DNA of 64,000 nt from Psoroptes ovis (lineage: Eukaryota > Arthropoda > Arachnida > Sarcoptiformes > Psoroptidae). The notes beneath the pieces are model-generated. The model saw nothing but the letters and a program-made list of their open reading frames with translations, had not been told where the DNA came from and ran no database searches. Positions 1-11,996 of this stretch are shown here, piece by piece (within the stretch, counting starts at the first letter, position 1; each line of letters opens with the position of its first letter). Both the position numbers and the translations under genes were made by a program. The stretch is from contig PQWQ01000024.1 of assembly GCA_002943765.1 (NCBI GenBank), positions 2,501-66,500 of the forward strand, given 5' to 3'.

Positions 1-769
1 TCTATTTTGGCTGAAAACATCAAGTATTTAAACGCTGGTTTTCTCTAATACAAACTGCCTTCATCATTATAACTACTGTTAGCATGATAATTCTGAATTA
101 TTTTCATCATTTCATCATAAACATCGCTATTATGAGCATCTAAATTCATCATTTTGTTTATCAATTGTTATAATCAATATAATTATCATGATATATTTAT
201 TCAACAACATTTAAATCAATTCAATCATCATAATTGTTTCTTGTTTATTTTCAATCTATTCGAGATAATATACTCTCAATCATCCTCGCCGATCCACCTC
301 AACATAGCCGTCTGCATCGTCCGCAAAACTATAACGTAAGTATTGTTTATGTTGTAAATAGACTCCTTATGATGCTGTGAAGATGATATACTCATAAATT
401 ACAAGTTTGGCATAGTCTGACTTCTCTCAACTATTTATAGGTTGACATAAATAGTTTATTCATGCTTGTCATAGTTACATAAGATATTCATTGCATTTAA
501 TCCTTTCACGGTCATTCAAATATACTGCCACGGCTTCAGCATAAAGCATAACGGTGATCTAAAGTTTCTCAAGGCATAGAGCCCTCTTAACACGTTGGCT
601 GCTATAGGCCTGTAAGAAATTCAAATTTATCTCTTCACCACGACCCTCTCGCTACAAAAATTGTTGTGCGCAAAATGGTTATGCGATTTTTGTTTTGATT
701 CCAAACATATGGCGGCCAAAAAAAATTTGTAGAGTGCAAAGAATTAATAAAAACGAAAAATTGATAAAT
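1..769. other. intergenic stretch, no supported gene
   Basis: I see no coding region I can support here. A short open frame at 154-339 (+) has low-complexity Asn/His/Phe content. It ends in a more balanced stretch at about 285-339 followed by a good donor-like GTAAGT at 336, but no partner exon is visible. The right end is the 3' flank of the RPAC1 gene. The left edge is cut by the window, so an exon of a gene lying to the left cannot be excluded. Confidence 0.5.
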
Positions 770-1775
770 TTACAAATTGGTTTTTATTATTTGAATAAAT
801 TTAGTACATTTAGATTTCAATACATCAATTGATTGCAACACAAGATCAAAAGGCTCCATCATTCCAATAGATTCGACTGTAACTATTTGTGATGATTATT
901 ATTAATAATAATTAATAATTGATTCAAAGTGACATAATTAAACTTACAAACTAAAACATTTGTTTTGGTTTGGAATATTATTTTATCTCTTAATGACTGA
1001 GGCCAAGACTGCATCGTGAAATCGCTTCGATTGAACCTGTTTTCGATAATTAATGGATAACCATTATCAGCATTGATTTGATCAAAATCGAGGAAACCAG
1101 GTGGGAAATACGATTGTAATATGTCAAGTTCGTTGTGATCCAATTGCTTTGATTCATCGAAACTGAATTCAGTCAGGAATCGATAAAAACAAGCAGCAAC
1201 TGGACAAAATTTGGCATGATCTTTACCAATGCTTTTCCTACACTCCAACTCAGCAATAATTTGTTGACTTGGCGCCAATTTCATGATCAAAATGTCTGAA
1301 TCAACTGGTTCTATTTTGTCCAATATTTTTTGTTGATCACCGATTGGTTTCCATTTCAACGAATCACTATAAACATGAAGGTTTTTGCCATAATCACTTG
1401 GACATTGAACGTCTAACGTCAAGCAGATTGTGTTCTTTTCGCTGATTTGTGTGCATTCATTTTGATCCATTTGCTCGAAATGAGAGGCATTCACTTTGAT
1501 TGGTATCAAACCTAATCGTTGACAAAGTGCAAAATCAGCCATTTCCGATGTATTTCGATATAAATTCACTTTGTCAATTGCCATTGTTGGTATTTCTGAT
1601 AGTAATATTCGTCTTATGGCATTTGCAATAGGCAATTCAAAATTGTGCAAATCGAACTCGATTTCCCTTTCATTTAATTTGATTAATTTTATTTGCAATT
1701 TTTTCTGTTTCTGCAAATACCATCAAATACTTGAATGCAATGATTTATTTATTAATTAATACAAACCTTTCCCAT
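770..1775 (-). CDS. POLR1C: DNA-directed RNA polymerases I and III subunit RPAC1
   Basis: This is the AC40 subunit, which pairs with AC19 to seed assembly of RNA polymerases I and III in the nucleus. Three exons are read: 1775-1767 (only ATG GGA AAG), 1710-948 and 882-770, giving 294 residues. Family hallmarks include IANAIRRILLSEIPTMAID, the LGLIPI segment and GKDHAKFCPVA. Ending the frame at the first stop (883) would give an Asn-rich tail. Splicing the GTAAGT donor at 947 to the acceptor at 883 instead restores a conserved C-terminus, TVESIGMMEP followed by a helix like the human one. An in-frame TGA lies 12 bp before the ATG. The protein lacks about 50 N-terminal residues found in the human protein (346 aa). 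The introns are 56 and 65 bp. Confidence 0.93.
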
Positions 1776-2218
1776 TTTTGAATGTCAATTTATTCTTGAT
1801 TCAAACATGTAAACACGTGTTTATGTTTGTCATTTTATTTACAATTTTGCTTGCCAGATGTCGCTTTAAGAAATAAATTTGAAATCGAATCTTGATTGAT
1901 GAAAATATAAATGGATATTTATTAGTTATTTGCTCATTTGCATAATTGTTTATGATATTTGCATATGTTATGATTATTATATTCATGAATTTGATGAAAA
2001 CATTGCAACGATCCACATTTTTGTTTGATTAAAATGAATGAATATGTTGACATATTGTTTTGTTTGTGAATAAATAGTTAAATGAAGAAATGTATTCAAA
2101 TAGATGCTCGTCACCGGAACATTGAGTGGTCACTTAATATTTGTATTAAATGTTTAAGTATGAAAAAGCATAAAGGCAATTGCGTTGTTGAAATGATGAC
2201 ATTTAAATGTAAATAGAG
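1776..2218. other. intergenic, between two minus-strand genes
   Basis: A 443 bp AT-rich spacer between the RPAC1 start and the FBXL6-like stop. It presumably holds the RPAC1 promoter and the FBXL6-like 3' UTR. No conserved reading frame is seen; the open frame at 1801-2016 (-) is low complexity. Confidence 0.5.
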
Positions 2219-4508
2219 TCAATCATCACAATGACCGTCCAACATTAATTGTCTTAGTCGTTGAAATTCTTGTCCCTGAAATAATCGTTTCATACCACGC
2301 GGTAAACTGCGACATGATTGCAAATCGATAGTCTTCAATCGATCATTACAATGTAGTATCAAACGTCTCAATGATTCTAATGAAATTGCTGATCCACGCA
2401 AATCGATGGAACGCAACTTTACTTGATCAGTTGGTACATCACAAATTGCACGCACACATTCATCGATACATGATTCAGATTTATTCCATGACAGATCCAC
2501 ATCAATCAATGATTTGTTCCACTAATTCAATCGAATCAATTTAGAATCATATTTGAGTCATTCATTTAGATATTAATACATACTTTTTGAAATACCATTC
2601 CCAGTGATTCGTCCTGCATCTTAGGACAATTGGAAATGGATAAATGCTGCAAAGACCAGGCAGGTATTTTTACTAAACCACGCGGCGTAATACTAGGCGA
2701 ACCACGTATGTCTAATAGTTTTAAATTTTCCGATGATTTAGTCAGTTGTTCAATGATAACATCATTATGACCAGCTGATATCATATAATCCACATTGAAG
2801 GGTATACTCAATTCTTCTAATCGTGACCAGCCGTCCACTATGCAACCAGCAGCTATTGGCTGAAATGCAATATTAGCTGCCCGTAAAATACGGATGTTTG
2901 GACAGCTTTGTTGAAATTTGTCAATGGCAACGGTCGAACATCGAGATCCCAATGAATGCACATTTGATATGTCCAATACTTCCAGATTTGGGCATGATTC
3001 CTTAATGATTATTGATGATTCATTAATACAATTATGATTAATTAAAATGAATCAAATAATAATAATAATTAATAATTACCAAAACCATCGAAAAACATGT
3101 TGGAAACGATGTCATCATGTTTTCAGACATAAACAAAGATCGTAAAGATTTGCCACAGCTCTCAATCAAGGGCCGAAATGATGGCGTTTGGAATGGATTC
3201 TGGCAGTTGTGCTGCTGTGATGCCTAAGTGCGAATAGATTGAAATGTTTAAATTAAAAAAATTGGTTGAATGCATGCAAATACTCACAGTTATACCGGAT
3301 ATATTCAACAGACGCAGGTTTTTCGCATGTCTGATTACCGATTGCAGAAATGATGCTGTGACATTGCGGCAGCGACGAATGCTCAGCGAATGGAGATCAT
3401 TTTGTGAACAATCAGCCAAAAAATCCAACATTTTTTTGGCCATATCAGCTTTCCAATTGGATAAGTCAATGTGTTGCACTGATTGAAGCAAATTATTGTT
3501 CTGATGCAAACGACGAAATCGTTCCATTGGAAAACGTGATTCAGACAATGAACTCAGATCAATTATTGACCATAATTTTGAATTAGTCACAATTATTTGT
3601 CTCCAATGTTCACATACTTGCGATAACCTTTGTTCAACAATTGATTTTACTTTCAAACAATTATTAACAACACTCATTCAAACACATTACCTGATTAGTG
3701 TCCATATCGGTGATTCCGGCAAGTTTAATTCGATAACCATTTGAAATAGACGTATTAAAATCTCCGGTGGAAGAATCTGATCAAATTGGTGTTCATTTTC
3801 TTGAAACAAATGTCGAAAGTTGTTTGTAATTGCTGTGGATGTGCTATTTTGAGTGATTGATTCATTTGAATTATTTGATTTACAAGATTTTTTCATTGAT
3901 TTATCCTCTTGGTTAGATGCAGATTTGTTTGTTGAACCTTTGCGATTTCGCTTTCTGACTGAATGCTGATTTGTAGAGGCTGACGATGAATGCTTTCTTT
4001 TTTTATGTTTAGATGAAGACAATGATGATGCCGATGTGACTGAGCCATTTTGTGATGATGACTTGGATGATCGCATTATTGTGCGATCCACATCTCCTCC
4101 GATCACGTAATCAACATCTTCATAGTCTTTCGATTCTTCAGGCTCATAATCATCATCATCGTCATCCATCACAATTGATTCATCTAAATGTTCATCATAT
4201 TCTTTGCCATCATTCATTTCACTGTAATCATTTGTTGCTGATGACAAATGGCCATTTCGATTGTCCACATCGATTTTGTTCGTTTTCATCATCGAACGCG
4301 TACGACGATCATTCGATAATTTTTGTTGTTCATCATTTGATGCCTTTGCTACGCATCTATTTGAACAATCGGACTTTTGAATTGATTCATTGGTCAGGTC
4401 TTTGTTGGCTTCGTTAGAATCATCGGTTTCAATGTTATTATCATTTTTGATATTTCCACTTAACATTAATGTTGTCGATTCAATAACAGCAGTGCTTTGT
4501 TGTTCCAT
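2219..4508 (-). CDS. FBXL6: F-box/LRR protein similar to FBXL6
   Basis: Predicted substrate receptor of an SCF (SKP1-CUL1-F-box) ubiquitin ligase. Five exons join in frame: 4508-3691, 3627-3288, 3223-3080, 3000-2584 and 2521-2219, giving 673 aa; all introns are 62-79 bp. Residues 1 to about 235 are acidic, Ser/Asn-rich and contain basic nuclear-signal-like patches (KHKKRKH, RKRNRKG). The F-box starts at LPPEILIRLFQMVI and continues across the first splice into LSQVCEHWRQ. LRR-like units follow. The LDIRGSPSITPRGL unit and the C-terminal LQSCRSLPRGMKRLFQG match the human FBXL6 end in order and spacing, which is why I name it. Human FBXL6 is about 540 aa; the extra length is the disordered N-terminus. 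Confidence 0.88.
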
Positions 4509-5426
4509 TATGTGTTTTCAATGAATGAATTTGTTTTTTTTTTGAAAATAAATCAAATAAAAGCAATGATATTCATTTTGTTGACATTAATCAATGACTG
4601 ATTTGATGTGGAACAATTCTTCATCGTTTGCTTGATTATTCAACACAATTAATTTAAATGATATCAAACAAATAAAGTAGGCGTGGTTGTAGTGATTATT
4701 TAATATAAAACATATGATAACTTTATTTGTTCATAATTATTCAAATTATTTCCTCACGAATAGCGGTATTTTGCTGTTTTTCATTTTGGTCAAAGAATAA
4801 TATTTGCCCACATTCTCCAATTCATTTGTTTTCGATCGATTATTTGGAATTCAGAGATCAAAACACAAAAACAAACACACATTTATAACAGGTTCGATTG
4901 TCACTATTTTCAATGCTGCTACAACACTTGTTGTTGTCATTTTTCAATTTAATCATTTTCTCTGTTAGACCGATATTTTTGTGATAAAGTAGGGTTCGCA
5001 TTATTTTTATTATCGCATTCTAATTTCAGCAGTAGATTCCTATTCAAATGAATTGAGGTCAACGTCAACACAAACATAATCATTTTTGAGATACAGAAAA
5101 AGTGGTAGCGGTATGTTCATTATTTTATTCGACTATTTACACATTCCTCAGTCGATATTCCTATTTTCACATTTGTTTGGCCAATGTATCCTCACTTTTG
5201 GCAACAAATCAAATAAGAAAATTTTGAAAAAATTAAATTTATTCACAAAATAAAATAAATCAAAAAAATATCATTTCAAATAATGGTTTGTTAGCGAATG
5301 CTCTAAAATGTAAATATTTTCATAAAAATAAAATTTAAATATGGACAATCAATGAAAGCAATGACAATAATTCGAATAAATGAGTTGTGATAATGATCCG
5401 ATCAAATTGAATGAGAGAGACTTAAA
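4509..5426. other. intergenic, promoter side of FBXL6-like gene
   Basis: 918 bp of AT-rich sequence between the FBXL6-like start and the PYM stop, both on minus. I see no coding region, tRNA or clear repeat. Confidence 0.5.
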
Positions 5427-6225
5427 TCAAATAGCTTCATTCACTAATTTGGTGATCATATCGATTTGTTGAACAATATCATCATATCTCTGCAATTTCA
5501 TTAATTGTTCTGTTTCTAATTGTTGCGGATTTTTCAATTTTAATTGTTCAATTTCTTTCAACTTTTTACGCAAATTCCTTAGACGTTTGTTTGGATCGGT
5601 TGCGATTGGCTGTCCGAATTCATTTGTTTGTTGTGCAGGTTGAGGTATTTGATCGGTCGTTATGGCTGATGATTGTTGTGAACACTTATCGATGGAACCA
5701 GTATTACCTGAATTTGGGTTTGATGAGGAATTCTTTGATTTAACTACTTTCCATTCATTCGATGAGGACTCGATGCATTTGGTTGCATTGTTGTATATGT
5801 TCTGATTCAATTGTTGGTCATAATCATAATCATTTAGTGATATTTGTTGAGATTTGGTGTTGGTTAGGCAAAATGTCTTATTTTTAGGTGTCAATACTTC
5901 AGGCTCCAACGTTACCGTACGCATTTCCATTTCAATTCGAGGAATATGACAAAAAGGCTGTTAATGGTCATAGCAATTAATTTGATTTAATTTTAATATT
6001 AAAATAAACCCATACCTGAGCATCAGCCGATAATGGTTTGGAAGATGAGAAAGGCCTTTTGGCTTTTTGTTGTTCACGTTTACCTTTAGTCATATAAATC
6101 GGTATTTCTTCTTGTGGCACATAACCGTCTTTAACACGTCGTGCTTTACGCCATGACCCATCTGGTCTTTGAGAACTGGCGATGAATTTAGTGCCAGATT
6201 CATCAGTTACATATGTTGTTGACAT
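5427..6225 (-). CDS. PYM1: PYM, partner of Y14 and Mago (exon junction complex disassembly factor)
   Basis: PYM binds the Mago-Y14 dimer of the exon junction complex and the small ribosomal subunit, helping remove the complex from translated mRNA in the cytoplasm. Two exons (6225-6016 and 5957-5427, 58 bp intron) give 246 aa. The N-terminal Mago-binding segment is intact: FIASSQRPDGSWRKARRVKDG followed by YVPQEEIPIY, very close to animal PYM. The C-terminus is a basic coiled coil (RNLRKKLKEIEQLKLKN ... LQRYDDIVQQ), as in the family. The central part is Gln/Asn/Ser-rich and not conserved. Length is slightly above the human protein (about 204 aa). Confidence 0.95.
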
Positions 6226-6729
6226 TCTTTTTTTTGTCTATTTTTTACGCTTCAAATATTAGTTTCAATTTATAGAATAATAATAATAATTATTCATTAA
6301 ACATTTTTCTTTTTAGAATTGAATTCAATTTAAGAATATTTGGATCGAATAGAATAGCAATCAGTTGTGAATTAATAAATAAATATTTTGCATTCAATAA
6401 AAACAACGCGACACCGCATTTATTCTGTTTCAGATACGTTTTTTCAGAGTTTAGTCACAATGCTCCGAAATCGAGGGTAGTAGCACTTAGAATAGTGAAC
6501 AACTTTTCTATCTCTTGATCATGACTTTAGCCTCTATCATTAATCATCTCTGGGTTTTAAGTGAAACCCAAAAAATGAGAGAAAAACCAAACAAAAATTG
6601 AATTATGCGCAATTATGTCAAATGTAAAAGCGCCAAATATTTGAAAATTTATTTAGTAAAAGATTGAGCTGATTCAGATAAATAATGTTAAAACTTGATC
6701 AAAAATATAAAAACAATTTAAATGAAAAT
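6226..6729. other. intergenic, between PYM and myosin genes
   Basis: 504 bp that should contain the PYM promoter and the myosin 3' UTR. No supported feature is seen. Confidence 0.5.
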
Positions 6730-9700
6730 TCATAAACCATTAGATCTTTGTTGTTGCAACTGAGAGAATGAGGTTGGCCACAACAAACTTAAACGATTGC
6801 CATTACGTTTGAATAAAACTTGGTCTGGATGTTGACCACCATTTGATTCGACCATTAATACTTTTTCTTTATTATTAAGTCGGCAATGTATCGAATCACT
6901 GATTGTGATCATTAATTCACGTTTAGTCAGTAAAGTGTATTGTCTTAAAATGATTGCAACGAATTCTCCCACACGATTCACCGGCCTCGAGAATGGATCG
7001 TTGGTGTCGATGAATGCAACTATGAAATCATTTCCATTTCGTATATTCACAGCAACCAATTGATCAAAACCCTTGGTGATTGCGATTCCAGTCGCATCAA
7101 TGATTGGAGTCGAATGATTGATTATTTTTGATTGTTTCCAATCGATTCGATAAATGTTTTGTTGAGTGAGAACAATCCACCGGTCACAGTATTTACGCAA
7201 AAATGATGATGATGCTTTGATTACTCTGCTGGAGAATAATATTTTTTCTTTGGGTAGAAATTGTCCAATTTCAGCAATAAATTGATTTGCTCTCGAATTG
7301 GTCTCTTTCAAAGCCAAATAATTGCCCAGCCATTTTTCAGAAAGACCATAATTGAGACGTTTACCACTTAATGCAGATGTTGCGATTATTTTCAATTCAA
7401 ACTCATTCCATTGTTCACGAGGTATTCTGCGCAGTAATAACCATGCCTTCCAACGACGATAAATACGTCTTATAACATTAACAACTGATATCAAAGATCT
7501 TGGCTCTTTAGGCCAATATCTATGCTCTAATTGCATACGTTCTTTTATCAATGATTTACCAACATCATTATTCGGTTGGTATAACTTTTTAGTCTTAGAA
7601 GCTAACGAATTCAATTGATGAATGTATAATCGCAATTTATAACGGCGATAAGCTTGTAGAATGTACATTGCAGCACGTAATTTTCGCATTCGCATGCGAA
7701 CCAATGTACCACGCCATACTTTTTGTAAGAGAATAATGATCTTATTGATGTATAACTGACGCTCCTTCTCCAATTCGACAACAGTCTGAGGTGAGCGTAT
7801 GAATATTTTAGTTTTTCCATATTCGACATCTTTATCAAATTTTTTGTCCATAATCAATGTCTGACTGGCTCGTTTGGCATCACCATCACGGAAATTTGGC
7901 CATGTCAGTGGTGATATCATTTTATAACGTTGATAGAAACGTTCATATGTTGAGCGATGTGCGAAACCAGCTCTTCTGACGCGCACATTTTCAACAAGAC
8001 CAAGATATTCCACTTGATGTTCGATTATTGCCACATCAAATTTAGATGGTGATTTGTCTGAATTCGGTTTTATACAACGAACATAGAAGGGTATCTTTTG
8101 TTTGAGATTCTCTATTAATTCATTCATTGATGTTTTGAAAAGGTAACCAGCTGTCACAGGCCTTCGACTCACTTCTGTGATGTTTTTTGCGCCTTCTGGC
8201 CACATTCCTAAAGGGTTATCGAATAAAAAATGTATTTTATTCTGTATTGAATCAAGACATTGATTGAAACTTGCCTGAAATAATTTGATTACTACTTGAA
8301 TACAATAAACGCTTGAAATCTTGGAATAGAGTGTCACGATTCTTTTCCATGAAGCCTTCAATGTCATAGACCACTGGGCCAGCATAATGTTTCAAACGAA
8401 AATGATGATCATGTTCTAAAGTTTTATCGGCTGGTGATTTACGCCTAGAATCATAATATTTCTGATCGCGATATTTATTGTCCATAGTTTCTAATAATAT
8501 TTTATCATTTATTTTGCCAACAGCTAAACATGAATCATCCATTGTAGCAAAAATGCCAATTTTATGATTATCAATTAATTTACAAATTGGTTCATTATCA
8601 AAATAATCAATTTGTATCCAGTTAATACCTTCACGTGAATATTCTTCTTGTTCTTGTTTTAATACTAAACTAATGAATAATTGCTGCAAACGTTCATTAC
8701 AGTAATTAATACAAAATTGTTCAAAGCTATTCTCTTCTAATACTTCGAAACCATAAATGTCTAATACTCCTATAACAGCACATTGTTGTTGTTGCTGCTG
8801 ATGAGAATGACTACTTCTCAACTGTTTAATGTTTGCATTATGATCCACCATCAATGCACGGTTGACACCGCTGACAATGTAATTAAATAAGCGTTCATAA
8901 ATTGCTTTGGCAAATGCATCTCGACCAGCTTCAGCTTGCAAAACTGTATGATCTTTACGCATTACTTCACGATTAGCTGATATTGTACGTGAACATAATG
9001 CTTTTTCTAATTGTTCCATTGAAATAGATAATAATTTAGACACATTTTGAGCCCATTGCTTACTGCTCGGATCAATCAATACATTATTTTTATCTTGACT
9101 CGATTGGTTCATAATGAATTTGATGTTACCTAAGTGTATGATTGCTGCTAATATAAAATCAATTGTCTTTATTTCATCAGAATGAAATTGTAGCGTTTTC
9201 ATTGATGATTCTACTTGTTTATAGTTGGCACTGTCATGTGCCAATTTGGCCACATTTCCTTGTTTAAGATAATTATACAAATGCTGATCACGTTTCAGGG
9301 ACAATTCATTTAAGCGTTGTTCATTACATCCAAACACTAATTGGTAAAATGAATGAAAATTGCGTTCACCAGCTTGTTGTGAAACAACACGCGACTATTC
9401 ATTGAAAACAGAACAATTAATTAGTTAAACTATCTGACAATAACTAAAATACCTTTTCAAGCAGATAATTATTAATGTGACCACCTAATGGATCTCCTTT
9501 GAAATCGAAATTGATGTCCATGTATTTACCGAATCGCGATGAATTATCATTACGAATCGTTTTAGCATTGCCGAACGCTTCTAAAATACAATTCGATTTT
9601 AACAAAATATTTTTGACACGTTCAATTTCTTTTTGTCCATTTTGATTGGTGATGGCAGCCAAATAACGCATAATTATCTTCGATGCTTCAGTTTTGCCTG

Positions 9701-10140
9701 AACCTGATTCGCCTGATATTAAAATACATGTATCACGTATTTGCTGTCGCATTGTTTTATAAGCAGCATCTGCAATAGCGAAAATGTGTGGTGGACGCTC
9801 GAATATTTCGCGTCCACGATATTCACGGACCATATCATCGCCATATATTTGCAATGTCTTGTAAGGATTCAATGATATACATACTTCACCAATATATGTG
9901 TAGTAATAGCCTGATTGATATCTAATTTTTATAATTTATTATTATCATTAATAACATTTTCAAATATTCAACTAAATGCAATCAGTCTCATAAATCATTT
10001 GCAATCAAAATCGAATCTCTCATTTGTCTGATAAAAAAGATTGCTTACCTCTTTTTTAAATTATTGATTAATGATTCTTTCGTAATATTTTCCAGTAGAA
10101 CACAATCACCAACACCAGCTTGGCCAGTTAAATGTGACAT
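6730..10140 (-). CDS. Myo1d: unconventional myosin-ID (class I myosin)
   Basis: Single-headed actin motor with a membrane-binding tail; the insect orthologue (Myo31DF) sets left-right asymmetry. Four exons (10140-10049, 9921-9453, 9394-8275, 8207-6730) give 1052 aa. The P-loop GESGSGKT lies near residue 100. Switch II (LDIYGFEVLEENSFEQ), the IEGFMEKNRDTLFQDFKRLL segment, PFYVRCIKPN and HQVEYLGLVENVRVRRAGFA are all present. IQ-type neck sequence (LQKVWRGTLVRMRMRKLRAA and the next helix) precedes a basic TH1 tail with the myosin-ID-like motif GLSEKWLGNYLALKETN. The last intron uses a GC donor (CAG|GCAAGT at 8274). That choice gives SSSNQIISGMWPEG, the same spacing as vertebrate MYO1D. The start is the first ATG, with MSHLTGQAGVGDCVLLENI typical of class I heads. 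Confidence 0.94.
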
Positions 10141-11996
10141 TTTTTATTTGTTAATTGATGTCTGTTTATGATGATTTCAATTTCAAAATGCCGGTCAATC
10201 AAAACAAACAAACACACTTTTTATCAAAAATCACACAAATTTTGTTCAAACATCTGAATGACTCATCATTTGAAAACATTAAAATCAATAGACATTCACT
10301 TGTTTATATGAAATGAATGATCAAACTAGTTGAATTGTAATCAAATGATGCTTCTGCTGTTTTTCTTTGAAACCTTGAAAACATTAATTCATAAATGTAT
10401 TCAATTTCATGCAAAACTGGTTAAGGTAAATTAATTTTTCAGACAGACAGATGGTCTTTATTTTTATTACATTTTCTTTTTTTGAAATGTATTGCTATTC
10501 GTTTATGGATGATGGAAGAGTTGCCTCTGATCATCCAAATAGACTTTACTAAAATTATATCTTTGAAATGTAATGTTTATTTAAAGATGAAACCATTAAT
10601 TGATAAATGTGCATCTTAATAATAAAATAAAGTGTTGACAACTATCTTGATGATGATCAATGATCACAATAACTTTTTATATTTAAGCAGTTTCATGACA
10701 AACTTTGTCGAAACCAAATGTTACCTAAGTATAAATGAAATCATTTGATTGAAACATATATTTGAATAAAGATAATGATTAGTTAGAGTTAAATATAAAC
10801 AACAGTTATGCGTTTCGATTGATCTGCCATTAATCATCGAAAAGTATTGATTGAACAATGCATTTTGATAAACAAAACACTTAACAATTTGGATATGGCT
10901 GTTGTTATTTCAATTGTTTGTTTATCATCTAATAAAATTAAAGAGAATCTATTTGTTGCTGGGAGTGTCACTCATTAAACAAACTATTAAATCGAAACAT
11001 ATGAAAATCATTGTCAAAATTGTTGATGATGGTGCAAACACAAATACACATACACAACCATACACATGCATACCATAACGACAATTTGATAATAATGATT
11101 AGAGGAAAAAGATAAATCGATGATGGTATGGCACAATACACTAAATAAAAACAGTGACAATCATTTTCTCTTTAGTTACGAATTGAATAACAATTTCAAA
11201 ACTTAATTAAAACAATTGTTGTTTGATGATTGCATTTTCAGAAATGATTTCGAAATCCAAAATAGGTCAATTACGATCAATATGACTTGTTCATATGGAT
11301 AATTATTCAAAGTTGATATTGGTTCAATTGTTTGTTTTGAGATGTTTGAAATTAATCTGGAAACACTCATTTAGTCCATTTGAAATATGCAGGTGAGATT
11401 GCTTTGTAATGAGTGATGAATTGATGTTTTTACCGTTTACTGATTGCTTTTGAATTGTTGAATGATAATTAGAATCTGAATCGTCATCATCTAAAAGAGT
11501 TAAAAGTTAGGAAATTAATTCATATTTAAAATGACAGCCTACACTTTTACCTTGAATTTGGCTATATTAAAAGTAATCATTTATGGTGTTCAATGACTAA
11601 TTCTGAGAATTAATTTTTAACAATTTATTTAGCCATGACATTAACAATAATTAATTCAAAATTAATAAAATCAATTTCACATATTTCAATTCTTACAGCA
11701 AAGAATTCTTAGACAAAAAACAAAGGAAAAGAAATTCAAAATTTTAAAAGAAAAGAAGAATCGATTCTATCGGTTTTCTCGTTCATCACCATAGCTGATA
11801 ACAATGCTACTACCACCATGATTTGGGTTTTGTATTGCTCAAAGAGAAAAAGAGAACCAATGTTTGTTTTGATCATTGTTGATGTATGCCGCGCCACTTT
11901 GCATTGAAAATGCTTGTTTTTAATTGACAATGAGTCAAAGTTGAAAAGTGATTTTTGAATATTTTTCATATTTGTTTGTTGGCCATTTAATAGACC
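10141..11996. other. intergenic region between divergent myosin and U2AF1 genes
   Basis: 1.86 kb of AT-rich sequence lying head to head between Myo1d (-) and U2AF1 (+), so it should carry both promoters. A short CA-rich patch lies near 11035-11075. The open frame at 11736-11969 (-) is not convincing. No other feature is recognised. Confidence 0.5.

Noticed and set aside
883..1716. RPAC1 as a single uninterrupted 277-residue frame starting at 1716
   Set aside because: That start is a TTG located in a 3' splice site, and the end lies in intron sequence; the three-exon model restores both conserved ends.
3244..3586. Plus-strand frames over the FBXL6-like gene
   Set aside because: They overlap exons of a well-supported minus-strand gene and show no homology.
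8252..8385. Overlapping frames at the myosin exon 3/4 boundary as a frameshift or pseudogene
   Set aside because: A 67 bp GC-AG intron explains the frame change exactly and keeps family spacing.
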